This document shows, in pieces, positions 1-6,441 of a stretch of DNA of 14,731 nucleotides. Position numbers and translations under genes: made by a program. Every line of letters begins with the position of its first letter. Position 1 is the first letter of the stretch. Origin of the DNA: Acidobacteriota bacterium (lineage in GTDB: Bacteria > Acidobacteriota > Blastocatellia > RBC074); the NCBI GenBank assembly GCA_013140935.1, contig JABFSD010001186.1:1-14731 (forward strand), given 5' to 3'. The notes beneath the pieces were generated by a model. It did no database searches and was not told where the DNA came from. It was given only the letters and a program-made list of their open reading frames with translations.

Positions 1-15
1 GCTCCAATTCCGGTA

Positions 16-37
16 AATTGATTGCATACAATCAATT
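16..37. repeat. perfect 9-bp palindrome with CATA loop
   Basis: AATTGATTG at 16-24 is followed by CATA and then the exact reverse complement CAATCAATT at 29-37. The half-site core ATTGATTGC recurs without its partner arm at 105-113 and 156-164 inside the tandem repeat. It could be a regulator-binding site or a small hairpin; nothing in the sequence decides between these. Confidence 0.5.
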
Positions 38-74
38 ATGACCTATTCCGCCACTTGTGTAGAAACTAATGCTG

Positions 75-210
75 CCGAGATTGCGTGGCGTGGTAATTGA
101 TGACATTGATTGCGACCACGGACTCCGAGATTGCGCAGCGTGGTGAGGGTACGGCATTGATTGCGAACACGAACTCCGTGGCTTGGGTAAGTGAAGCAAC
201 GCAATCTCGG
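75..210. repeat. degenerate 50-51 bp tandem repeat with inverted end
   Basis: Two adjacent copies start with CCGAGATTGCG at 75 and 125 and also share GCGTGGT, ATTGATTGCGA and CACG-ACTCCG in the same order. A weak third copy begins at 176. The end of the block carries the core in reverse orientation (GCAATCTCGG, 201-210). No protein or RNA role is evident. Confidence 0.6.
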
Positions 211-356
211 CAGATTGCGCTACTGTCGCTACCGCGTTGAGCCTTGCTGAAATACTGAGAGAATAGGTTTTTTTCTTAGCCATCGTCGCTCGTTGCCCCT
301 TGTAGTATTCTGCGCGCGCAATCGCGCCATCTTCAGACTTAATTGGATCCATCCCT

Positions 357-1808
357 ATGAACGCTTTATTGCAAGGCCGTTACGAAATCATCCAGACGCT
401 CAGTGCGGGCGGATTCGGCGAGACCTTCGTTGCCTTAGATCGTCAGTTGCCTTCGCAGCGCAAGGTCGTCATCAAGAAGTTCAAGCCGCAACAGCAATAT
501 GACGCGCGCACTTATGAGATCGTCCGCGAACGGTTCGAGCGCGAAGCCGCCGTGCTGGAATCGCTCTCAGACGTATGCCGTCACGTACCCAAGCTTTACG
601 CCTTTTTCAGCGAAGCCGGCGATTATTACCTCGTGCAGGAATTCATCGAAGGCCAGACGCTGAACGAGTTCGTACGCGCGCAAGGCCGTTTGGATGAGGC
701 GACGACGCGGCAGTTGCTGACGAGTTTGCTCAAGGCGCTGCACGAGATACACGCGCAAGGCATCATTCATCGTGACATCAAACCCGACAACATTTTGTTG
801 CGCGCCAGCACGGGGCAACCTGTGTTGATTGATTTCGGCGCGGTCAAAGAAATCGTCACGACCGTGCTGGATGCTTACGGCACGCCGCAACAATCTTCGC
901 TCATCATTGGCACGCCGGGTTACGCGCCCGCCGAACAAAGCGTAGGCCGTCCGGTTTATGCCAGCGATTTGTATAGTCTGGCGATGACCATGATCTTCGC
1001 CCTCACCGGACGCCAACCGCACGAGTTGAATGATCTGGCGAGCGGCGAGTTACGCTGGCGTCAATACACGGGCAAGCTGAGTCAGCCGCTGACCCAATCG
1101 TTGGAGCGCGCCATTCAGTATGATTACCGCGAACGTTTCAAGAATGCGAAGGAGATGTTGGATGCGTTGAATGTCGCTCTGCTAGTTAAGGATTTCACCG
1201 ACATCATCAACGGCGTCAACCTCGAAATGAAAGCTGTACCTGCCGGTTCGTTTCTGATGGGTTCGCCTGACAATGAAGCAGGCCGCAGCGCTAACGAAGA
1301 GCCGCAGCGTCGCGTCAACATCGCGGCCTTCGCAATTGGCAAATACCCCATCACGCAGGCGCAATGGAGATCGGTGATGGGTGACAACCCATCTGGGGTC
1401 AAAGGCGATAACCTACCAGTTGAGTGTGTATCGTGGAATGACGCTAAAGAGTTTTGCCAGAAGCTGTCGCAATTGACCGGCAAAGCTTATCGCTTACCGA
1501 CGGAAGCTGAATGGGAGTACGCCTGTCGCGCGGGTACAACGGGCGCTCATGCAGGCGAGCTTAAAGCAATAGCTTGGTACGTTGAATATTCGACCCTTCC
1601 GGTTGGTCAGAAACAGGCGAATGCTTTTGGTCTGTTTGATATGCATGGGAATGTGTGGGAATGGTGTGAAGATGTTTGGCATCAGGATTATGACGGTGCG
1701 CCAACGGATGACTCAGCTTGGTTGAGTGGTGGGGATTCGCGCTATCACGTGGTGCGCGGGGGGGGCGTGGGATTGCGATACTGCGTCCGTCCGCTCCGCC
1801 GTTCGTAG
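357..1808 (+). CDS. Ser/Thr protein kinase fused to FGE-sulfatase-like domain, C-terminus frameshifted
   Basis: A Hanks-type kinase occupies residues ~8-270. The glycine loop is SAGGFGETF (16-24), the ATP-binding lysine is K40 in VVIK, the catalytic loop is HRDIKPDN (138-145), DFG is at 159-161 and the APE equivalent is GYAPAEQ (188-194). A PF03781-type FGE-sulfatase fold follows from ~288 (MKAVPAGSFLMGS, RLPTEAEWEYACRAG, FGLFDMHGNVWEWCED). No membrane segment separates the two domains, so both should be cytoplasmic. The Cys pair of true formylglycine-generating enzymes is absent, so the second domain is more likely a binding module than an enzyme. The start fits the family (kinase domain begins at once) although no ribosome site is visible. 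The frame as read ends in a non-family tail after RGGG (467-470). Dropping one G from the run at 1758-1765 restores a 506-residue protein with a normal FGE end. The FGE half looks AT-richer than the kinase half. Confidence 0.9.
   Translation: MNALLQGRYEIIQTLSAGGFGETFVALDRQLPSQRKVVIKKFKPQQQYDARTYEIVRERFEREAAVLESLSDVCRHVPKLYAFFSEAGDYYLVQEFIEGQTLNEFVRAQGRLDEATTRQLLTSLLKALHEIHAQGIIHRDIKPDNILLRASTGQPVLIDFGAVKEIVTTVLDAYGTPQQSSLIIGTPGYAPAEQSVGRPVYASDLYSLAMTMIFALTGRQPHELNDLASGELRWRQYTGKLSQPLTQSLERAIQYDYRERFKNAKEMLDALNVALLVKDFTDIINGVNLEMKAVPAGSFLMGSPDNEAGRSANEEPQRRVNIAAFAIGKYPITQAQWRSVMGDNPSGVKGDNLPVECVSWNDAKEFCQKLSQLTGKAYRLPTEAEWEYACRAGTTGAHAGELKAIAWYVEYSTLPVGQKQANAFGLFDMHGNVWEWCEDVWHQDYDGAPTDDSAWLSGGDSRYHVVRGGGVGLRYCVRPLRRS
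1758..1765 (+). other. G8 homopolymer, site of frameshift in kinase/FGE gene
   Basis: Eight consecutive G follow CGC (R467). With eight, the frame reads RGGGVGL and stops at 1806-1808. With seven, it reads RGGAWD and stays open to the TAG at 1876-1878, giving the RGG-x-W motif and C-terminus expected of this domain. The cause may be a homopolymer sequencing error, a recent mutation, or a slippage switch. Confidence 0.85.
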
Positions 1809-1878
1809 CTATGCCAAATCGGATGTTTGCAGCGTCAATCTCGGTTTGCGTGTTGTATTGTCTGCGAGGACTCCGTAG
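1766..1878 (+). pseudogene. out-of-frame C-terminal end of the FGE-like domain (DGR-variable-region-like)
   Basis: Read from TGG at 1768, this segment encodes W then 35 residues, including VRSAVRS and NLGLRVVLSAR, and stops at 1876. That is the canonical end of FGE-sulfatase domains (RGG-x-W ... RSA-x-R ... GFRVV). The positions between the conserved blocks hold D, C, D, T, A, S, then S, Y, A, K, then V, C, S, V, N. In DGR targets those positions correspond to template AAY codons, and most of the codons here end in C or T. Whether it is expressed depends on the G-run upstream. No template repeat or reverse transcriptase lies in this window. Confidence 0.75.
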
Positions 1879-1913
1879 CCCTTTGCTTTATGAACAACAC
1901 GATCACGAATGCT

Positions 1914-2166
1914 CCCAGCCCGTGACAACGGGCTTTCCGCGTAGCGGCGGTTAGGCCAGCCGTTCGACGGCTGGTGAGGCAGCGAGCAAATCTCTTAGCG
2001 CGCTTTAGCGTGCTTCCTCTGATGGGCTTTAGCCGCAATGCCTCGTGGCTGAAGCCCACCGAACAAGGACGTTAAAATGCCCTAGCGACAACCGCTCGCG
2101 CTCGCACCAGCCGTAAACGACTGGCCTAACCGCCGCTGCGCGGAAAGCCCGTTATCACGGGCTGGG
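1914..2166. repeat. composite palindrome A: ~63-bp inverted repeats around a hairpin core
   Basis: The left arm (1914-1976) and right arm (2105-2166) are imperfect reverse complements, read as CCCAGCCCGTG...GGCTGGTG against CACCAG...CACGGGCTGGG. Each arm is a row of small hairpins; in the left arm these are AGCCCGT-GACA-ACGGGCT (1917-1934), CCGC-GTA-GCGG, and CCAGCCGT-TCG-ACGGCTGG. The 128-bp core adds AGCGCGC/GCGTGCT (1997-2014) and TGGGCTTTAGCC/GGCTGAAGCCCA (2023-2058). This is the layout of paired REP elements or a non-coding mobile repeat. No transposase or target duplication is evident. Confidence 0.75.
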
Positions 2167-2198
2167 GCGCGCGTTCGTGATGACGTTGAGAAACAACC

Positions 2199-2234
2199 GA
2201 CCACCGACAACTGACCACCGGCAACTGAACACTG
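2199..2234. repeat. short 14-bp tandem repeat
   Basis: GACCACCGACAACT (2199-2212) is followed directly by GACCACCGGCAACT (2213-2226), one mismatch, and a decayed third unit GAACACTG. It lies between composite palindrome A and the helicase-like relic. Low-complexity tracts of this type are often mistranslated as short proteins; no coding role is supported. Confidence 0.6.
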
Positions 2235-2267
2235 CGCAAATTCACTATCAAAGCAACTGCGGCCAAG
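2232..2267 (+). pseudogene. relic copy of the helicase gene 5' end
   Basis: CTG followed by eleven codons encoding RKFTIKATAAK (2235-2267) matches the start of the helicase gene at 3210-3245. Over the 33 bases after the start codon, 29 are identical, and all four differences are at third positions (ACT/ACC, GCA/GCC, GCG/GCC, AAG/AAA), so none changes the protein. The ATG has become CTG. The frame stays open and runs in phase into the DUF3800 start at 2310, but there is no ribosome site for a CTG start. It looks like the remnant of a second gene with the same N-terminus, joined to the DUF3800 gene. Confidence 0.55.
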
Positions 2268-2309
2268 CGGTTTTCGATTGCGCGCGAGTACAACATAGCA
2301 GGTAACAAG

Positions 2310-3068
2310 ATGATCCATTTTTATATTGACGAAAGTGGCACCAGCCAAAGCAAGCAGCCGGGCAAGCGCCCTGAAGAGGATTTCTTTGTTCTTTCAGCCG
2401 TGAGCCTCGCCGCGACAGATTGCCCGCTCGCCGAACGCGAAGTGCTGCAATTGAAACGGAATTGGATTTCCGCTTTTGAACCGGAAGAATTCGAAATCAA
2501 GGGGCGCTACCTCAGACAGGGAGATGATGTATACAGCGGTTGGGACTGGGCCGCGCGCTTACAAGCCTTTCACGACGTAGCGGAATTGATGGCACGCCTG
2601 CCTTGCCAGATTTATACCGTTCTCATCAACCGCGCTAAACTAGAAACCAGGCGCACGCATCAGGAACTTTACGGCATCGCCTTTCGCCATTTGCTGGAAC
2701 ATCTGGGTCGTGGGTTGGCCGAACAAAACGAACTCGGCATGTTGTTTGTGGATACGCGCACGGATGCTGAGAACAAACAATTGGTGCAGGTTTACCGCGC
2801 TTGGGAAAAGCAACAAGACCAACAGGGACGCTTTCTCGGCACGCCGTGGTTCGGACGGTCGGAATTTTATGCGGGCATTCAACTGGCGGATGTAGCGGCT
2901 TATCTTGCTAACATCGCGGCGATGGAGAGCTACGCGCAAGAGCGCGAGCCTGACGACACCGACAAGCCACGGCGGCGTCCGCCGCTGGTTGACGCATACC
3001 AACGCTTTGCGGAGAAGGTTACGCTGTTGCCTCTCCCGGACAAAAAAGAAGGCCACGGCGTACCGTGA
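2310..3068 (+). CDS. DUF3800 family protein (RNase H-like fold)
   Basis: The 252-residue protein opens with YIDESG (D7, E8) and carries FEIKG (61-65), FVDTR (D148) and QLADVAAYL (191-199, D194). This spaced acidic set is the DUF3800 signature; the family is thought to adopt an RNase H-like nuclease fold, but its reaction is not established. Length is typical and the protein is complete. AGGT at 2300-2303, six bases before the ATG, supports the start. The C-terminal ~45 residues are charged and Pro/Arg-rich (RRRPP, KKEGHG). DUF3800 genes often occur in mobile or defence-associated neighbourhoods. Here the neighbours are a composite palindrome and a superfamily-1 helicase 141 bp downstream, but a terminator between them argues against one transcript. 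A nuclease role is an inference. Confidence 0.85.
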   Translation: MIHFYIDESGTSQSKQPGKRPEEDFFVLSAVSLAATDCPLAEREVLQLKRNWISAFEPEEFEIKGRYLRQGDDVYSGWDWAARLQAFHDVAELMARLPCQIYTVLINRAKLETRRTHQELYGIAFRHLLEHLGRGLAEQNELGMLFVDTRTDAENKQLVQVYRAWEKQQDQQGRFLGTPWFGRSEFYAGIQLADVAAYLANIAAMESYAQEREPDDTDKPRRRPPLVDAYQRFAEKVTLLPLPDKKEGHGVP

Positions 3069-3082
3069 CCTTCTTCGCGTTT
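3046..3082 (+). terminator. probable intrinsic terminator overlapping the DUF3800 stop
   Basis: An A-rich tract (3042-3047) leads into AAGAAGGCCACGG, loop CGTA, then CCGTGACCTTCTT (3046-3075). This is a long stem with one internal mismatch, followed by TTCGCGTTT. The stop codon of the DUF3800 gene (3066-3068) lies in the descending arm. The T tract is weak, so termination may be partial. The following 127 bp up to the helicase start show no clear promoter. Confidence 0.5.
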
Positions 3083-3209
3083 CAGTGTTTTGAAACTATT
3101 GGATGATAGGCGCGCGGCATTTCAGCCACGCCATAACTCCCCGTAAAGCTCAGGGCACCCGTCGTCAGCATTATGCCCAGCGCTTTTCTGACTTGCAATA
3201 GACCTTTCG

Positions 3210-5270
3210 ATGCGCAAATTCACCATCAAAGCCACTGCCGCCAAACCTGCCATCGTGCCTTACCAAAAGGAACTCAACGATGAGCAGCGCGCCGTAGTCA
3301 TGGCAGGCAAAGGCCCGTTGCTGGTCATTGCGGGCGCGGGTTCGGGCAAGACGCGTACGGTGACTTATCGCGTGACGCGGTTGATCGAGGCGGGCGTGAA
3401 TCCGTCGCGCATCTTGCTGGTCACTTTTACCAATCGCGCCGCGCGCGAGATGGTCGGGCGCGTAGAAACCCTGCTCAAACAGGAAGTGCGGCGCGTGTGG
3501 GGCGGGACGTTTCATTCCATCGGCAATCGCATCTTGCGCCGTCATGCCGCGAGTTTGGGTTACGAGAGCAACTTCACGATTCTCGACGCCGAAGACAGCA
3601 AAGACCTCGTGGACGCCTGTGTCGAAGAAGCCGCGATTGACACCAAAGCGCGCCGCTTCCCGAAAGGCGAAGTGTTGCGCGAAATGTTTTCGCTGGCGAC
3701 CAATACCGATACGCCGCTCGCGCAATTGATCGTCGCCAAATATCCGCAGTTCGAATTGCTCACCGCGCCCATCGAGCGCGTAGACCGCCTCTATCAAGCC
3801 CGCAAGCTCGACCGCAACGCGATGGATTACGACGATTTGCTGGTGAACTGGAAGCGCCTGTTGATCGAGAAACCCGACATCGCCGCCGTTTATCAGGAGC
3901 AGTTTGAATACATCCTCGTTGACGAATATCAGGACACCAACAAGTTGCAGGCCGAGATCATTGACCTGCTCGCCCACCGCCACCGCAACCTGATGGTCGT
4001 AGGCGACGACGCGCAAAGCATCTTCGGCTGGCGCGGCGCGCACTTTGCGAACATCTACGAATTTAAGGATCGCTATCCCGACGCGCAGGTGTTCAAGCTC
4101 GAATCGAATTACCGCTCGACGCCCGAAATTCTCATGCTCGCCAACGCCGCCGTAGGCATGAACAAACGGCAGTTTCCCAAATACCTGCAAGCGATGCGCG
4201 CGTCGCGCAACTTCACGCCCGCGCTCGTGCCGCTGCGTGACGTAGAGCAACAGGCTTCGTTCGTCGCCGCGCGCATTCTCGAACTCCGCGATGAAGGCAC
4301 GCCGCTTGACGAAATCGCCGTGCTTTATCGTTCGCACTTTCACTCGCTCGAATTGCAACTCGAACTCACGCGGCGCGGCATTCCTTACGACATTCGTTCG
4401 GGCGTGCGGTTCTTTGAACAGGCGCACATCAAAGACGTGACGAGTTATTTGCGGCTGCTCATCAATCCGCGCGACGAACTGGCGTGGAAGCGCGTACTCA
4501 AACTCATTCCCAAAGTCGGCAACGCTACGGCAGCGCGCGTGTGGGAACGGCTGGCGGCTGCGGCGGAACCGTTGGCGTTGGTGCGCGCCGACGAATTCGC
4601 CAAAGCCTTGCCCAAAGGCGTCTCGGGAGGTTGGCAGGAATTCGCCGCGTTGATCGCAGCCTTGCTCGACGCCGCCAATCAACCGGCGAAACAAATCGAA
4701 CTCGTGTTGCAACACGGCTATTTGGAATACCTGCAAGCCAATTACGAAAACGCCGAAGCGCGCGAAGAAGACCTGCGGCAATTAGCGAATTACGCGCTGC
4801 GCTTTGAGACGACTGAGCAGTTATTGAGCGAACTCGCGCTCATCAATACCGAACGCTTCGGCGCACCCGGCGCTACGGTGGGGCAAGATGTTGAAGAAGG
4901 CGCGGACGAAGACGAACACGTCGTGCTGTCTTCGGTGCATCAGGCCAAAGGCCTGGAATGGCGCATCCTCTTTCTGATCTGGGCGGCTGACGGACGTTTC
5001 CCTTCAGCCCGCAGCCTGCGCGACATTGAAGGCGAAGAAGAAGAGCGCCGGTTGTTTTATGTAGCCCTCACGCGCGCGCAAGACGAGTTGTATGTCTGTT
5101 TCCCGCTGCTTGAATCCGACCGTTCGCGCCAAAGCATCGTGCAACGGCCTTCGCGCTTTGTGACCGAAGTGCCGCGCGAGCTTTTCGAGATTTGGAATGT
5201 GGACGAAGAATTGGCGGCATTGGAAGAACCTGATTTGGCTTCTTTGCCGACGCCGAAGCTGCTGAACTGA
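3210..5270 (+). CDS. UvrD/PcrA/Rep-like superfamily-1 DNA helicase
   Basis: This ATP-dependent 3'-5' helicase of the UvrD/PcrA/Rep group unwinds DNA in repair or replication restart. All motifs are present in order: Q motif LNDEQ (22-26), Walker A AGAGSGKT (41-48), Ia TFTNRAAREM (72-81), Ib GGTFHS (98-103), II VDEYQDTN (237-244), III GDDAQSIFGWRGA (265-277), IV SNYRST (299-304), V SSVHQAKGLEW (574-584) and VI LFYVALTRAQ (615-624). At 686 residues it is near normal length for the group (slightly short of E. coli UvrD), with no nuclease domain attached. The 12-residue leader before the fold (RKFTIKATAAK) is duplicated upstream at 2235-2267. No Shine-Dalgarno sequence precedes the ATG. A large minus-strand open frame inside is a shadow. 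Which helicase of the group this is cannot be told from sequence alone. Confidence 0.95.
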   Translation: MRKFTIKATAAKPAIVPYQKELNDEQRAVVMAGKGPLLVIAGAGSGKTRTVTYRVTRLIEAGVNPSRILLVTFTNRAAREMVGRVETLLKQEVRRVWGGTFHSIGNRILRRHAASLGYESNFTILDAEDSKDLVDACVEEAAIDTKARRFPKGEVLREMFSLATNTDTPLAQLIVAKYPQFELLTAPIERVDRLYQARKLDRNAMDYDDLLVNWKRLLIEKPDIAAVYQEQFEYILVDEYQDTNKLQAEIIDLLAHRHRNLMVVGDDAQSIFGWRGAHFANIYEFKDRYPDAQVFKLESNYRSTPEILMLANAAVGMNKRQFPKYLQAMRASRNFTPALVPLRDVEQQASFVAARILELRDEGTPLDEIAVLYRSHFHSLELQLELTRRGIPYDIRSGVRFFEQAHIKDVTSYLRLLINPRDELAWKRVLKLIPKVGNATAARVWERLAAAAEPLALVRADEFAKALPKGVSGGWQEFAALIAALLDAANQPAKQIELVLQHGYLEYLQANYENAEAREEDLRQLANYALRFETTEQLLSELALINTERFGAPGATVGQDVEEGADEDEHVVLSSVHQAKGLEWRILFLIWAADGRFPSARSLRDIEGEEEERRLFYVALTRAQDELYVCFPLLESDRSRQSIVQRPSRFVTEVPRELFEIWNVDEELAALEEPDLASLPTPKLLN

Positions 5271-5312
5271 AAAGAAGTGAACCGGCGGAAGGCGAGGGCG
5301 TGAGGGCGGGTT

Positions 5313-5729
5313 ATGAAATTGTTTTTGCTTGTGATTGCCACGATTATTTTATTCAGTTCTTGCCATCTGTTTCAGAGCGTTATGAACAGAGACAGAGAGA
5401 CAGGAGCTATCCAAACGTTGAGAACCTTTCATAACGCACAAGCTCAGTTTCAAGCGATGAAAGGGCATTTTGGAACGTTAGAAGAACTGGCTGACAGCGG
5501 ATTGGTTAGCCTGAATTACACGTTGAATCGTCAGATTGCGGGTTATGTTTATGTGAGTGTAAGTGCAACGCCTGAGACATATTGCATTCGTGCGATGACC
5601 GCAAACGAAAAACGAAGCGAGCGTGATTTCAATATGACAGAAGAAGGTTTGGTTCGTTATCACCAGAACAAAGAGAGCAATGCGACAGCTTGCGGTAAAG
5701 GCCTTTCACTTACGCCCAAAGTTGATTAG
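5313..5729 (+). CDS. small putative lipoprotein with pilin-like globular region
   Basis: The N-terminus MKLFLLVIATIILFSSC is a hydrophobic signal ending in a lipobox-like FSSC (C17). Phe at -3 is less usual than Leu, so lipidation is likely but not certain. The region after ~30 (AIQTLRTFHNAQAQFQA, then FGTLEELADSGLV) resembles the conserved helix and loop of type II secretion/type IV pilin-like proteins common in Acidobacteria and Planctomycetes, but the N-terminal prepilin cleavage/methylation motif is absent. Two downstream cysteines (in TYCIRA and TACGKG) could pair. GAGG at 5302-5305 supports the ATG. The gene is AT-richer than its neighbours (50 G+C of 120 in 5341-5460 by hand count), which could indicate recent acquisition. 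It lies 42 bp after the helicase, possibly co-transcribed. Function unknown. Confidence 0.75.
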   Translation: MKLFLLVIATIILFSSCHLFQSVMNRDRETGAIQTLRTFHNAQAQFQAMKGHFGTLEELADSGLVSLNYTLNRQIAGYVYVSVSATPETYCIRAMTANEKRSERDFNMTEEGLVRYHQNKESNATACGKGLSLTPKVD

Positions 5730-5820
5730 TTGAGAAGAAAAGATCGCATTGCCACTCCGTTGAGCGAAACCTACAATGCGGACGCTCTCAAGCAAGATTG
5801 ATCAAAAGGAAGTAACGCTT

Positions 5821-6429
5821 ATGACTCCTGTCGCAGAACTCGCCACACAAACCGGATTTGGTGTCGCGCTTGCGCCGCAGCCAGTGCCGCAATTTGAGCC
5901 ATCATTCGCATTAGATGACGAACGCGATTACGAAATCGTCAACGGTCAACCGGAGGTAAAAGAAATGGCAAGCGCATTGCACGGCGGCGTGACCGCTCGA
6001 TTGATTGGTGAACTTTGGATTTATCTGAAACAAACCGGAGTAGGCAGCCTTTATACGCCTGACACCACTTTCATGATTGGGAAGAACGAGCGTTTGCCTG
6101 ACATCGGTTTCGTTTCAGCGGAACGCTTTCCCGAAGCAGGCGAACCGGTCGGCAAATGGGAAATCGTCCCTGACGTCGCCATCGAAGTCATTTCACCGAA
6201 TGACATCTGGATTAAGGTGAATCAGAAACGCCACGATTATTTTGCCGCCGGTGTGCGCGAAGTCTGGTTTATTTCCCTTGAAGGCAAAGAGGCTCAGTTG
6301 TGGACTTCTCCTTATGCGGTGCAAGCCCTCAGCGAAAACGATGACCTCGCCAGTGAAACTCTGTTGCCCGGGTTTCGCTGCCGATTGGGCGATCTATTCC
6401 AAGCCGCTGTACGACAAAAAGCGATGTAA
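5821..6429 (+). CDS. Uma2 family protein (DUF820, PD-(D/E)XK nuclease fold)
   Basis: The 202-residue protein has the Uma2 layout: YEIVNGQPEVKE near the start, the acidic site RLPDIGFVS (D94), VAIEVISPND (E122) with nearby lysines K132/K136, and YFAAGVREVWFIS (140-152). Uma2 proteins have a PD-(D/E)XK restriction-endonuclease-like fold and are amplified in cyanobacteria, Chloroflexi and acidobacteria; their substrate is not known. I start the gene at 5821 rather than the upstream in-frame ATG at 5776, because AAGGA at 5806-5810 is correctly spaced for 5821 and residues upstream do not resemble the family. A 7-bp inverted repeat (CGCATTG 5745-5751, CAATGCG 5774-5780) lies just upstream. The stop is only 12 bp from the converging pump gene's stop. 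Confidence 0.85.
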   Translation: MTPVAELATQTGFGVALAPQPVPQFEPSFALDDERDYEIVNGQPEVKEMASALHGGVTARLIGELWIYLKQTGVGSLYTPDTTFMIGKNERLPDIGFVSAERFPEAGEPVGKWEIVPDVAIEVISPNDIWIKVNQKRHDYFAAGVREVWFISLEGKEAQLWTSPYAVQALSENDDLASETLLPGFRCRLGDLFQAAVRQKAM

Positions 6430-6441
6430 CTGCGCTATCCT

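Larger units (their letters stand above)
1..356. other. gene-poor left end upstream of the kinase gene
   Basis: No gene is supported here. A minus-strand frame is open from 352 to 32. Its first ~45 codons (a second ATG at 283-281 starts MAKKKTYS) could be the start of a small protein or a gene relic, but the rest simply translates the tandem repeat at 75-175 into near-identical Ser/Pro-rich units. Its ATG ends only 4 nt before the kinase ATG, leaving no room for two divergent ribosome sites. There is no convincing promoter or Shine-Dalgarno sequence just before 357. What can be seen is the palindrome at 16-37, the tandem repeat at 75-210 and a T7 run near 269. Confidence 0.4.

Noticed and set aside
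32..352. 106-codon minus-strand frame next to the kinase start
   Set aside because: Its second half is a translation of the 50-51 bp tandem repeat, its ATG nearly abuts the kinase ATG, and no convincing ribosome site or family is visible.
1718..1954. 78-codon plus-strand frame over the end of the kinase gene
   Set aside because: It is in the third frame, matches neither the FGE domain nor its continuation, and ends by translating the palindrome (PVTTGFPRSGG).
2232..2309. CTG-initiated longer form of the DUF3800 protein
   Set aside because: The frame is open, but CTG starts are rare, there is no ribosome site before it, and 2310 has both a good site and the family's normal YIDESG beginning.
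2082..2348. minus-strand frames translating palindrome A and the 14-bp repeat
   Set aside because: The sequence (QLSVVG, PVITGFPRSGG types) comes from repeats; no ribosome site or conserved domain.
3171..4781. 536-codon minus-strand frame
   Set aside because: It is antisense to the helicase, whose motifs are all intact; the composition is the Arg/Phe/Val-rich pattern typical of a shadow frame.
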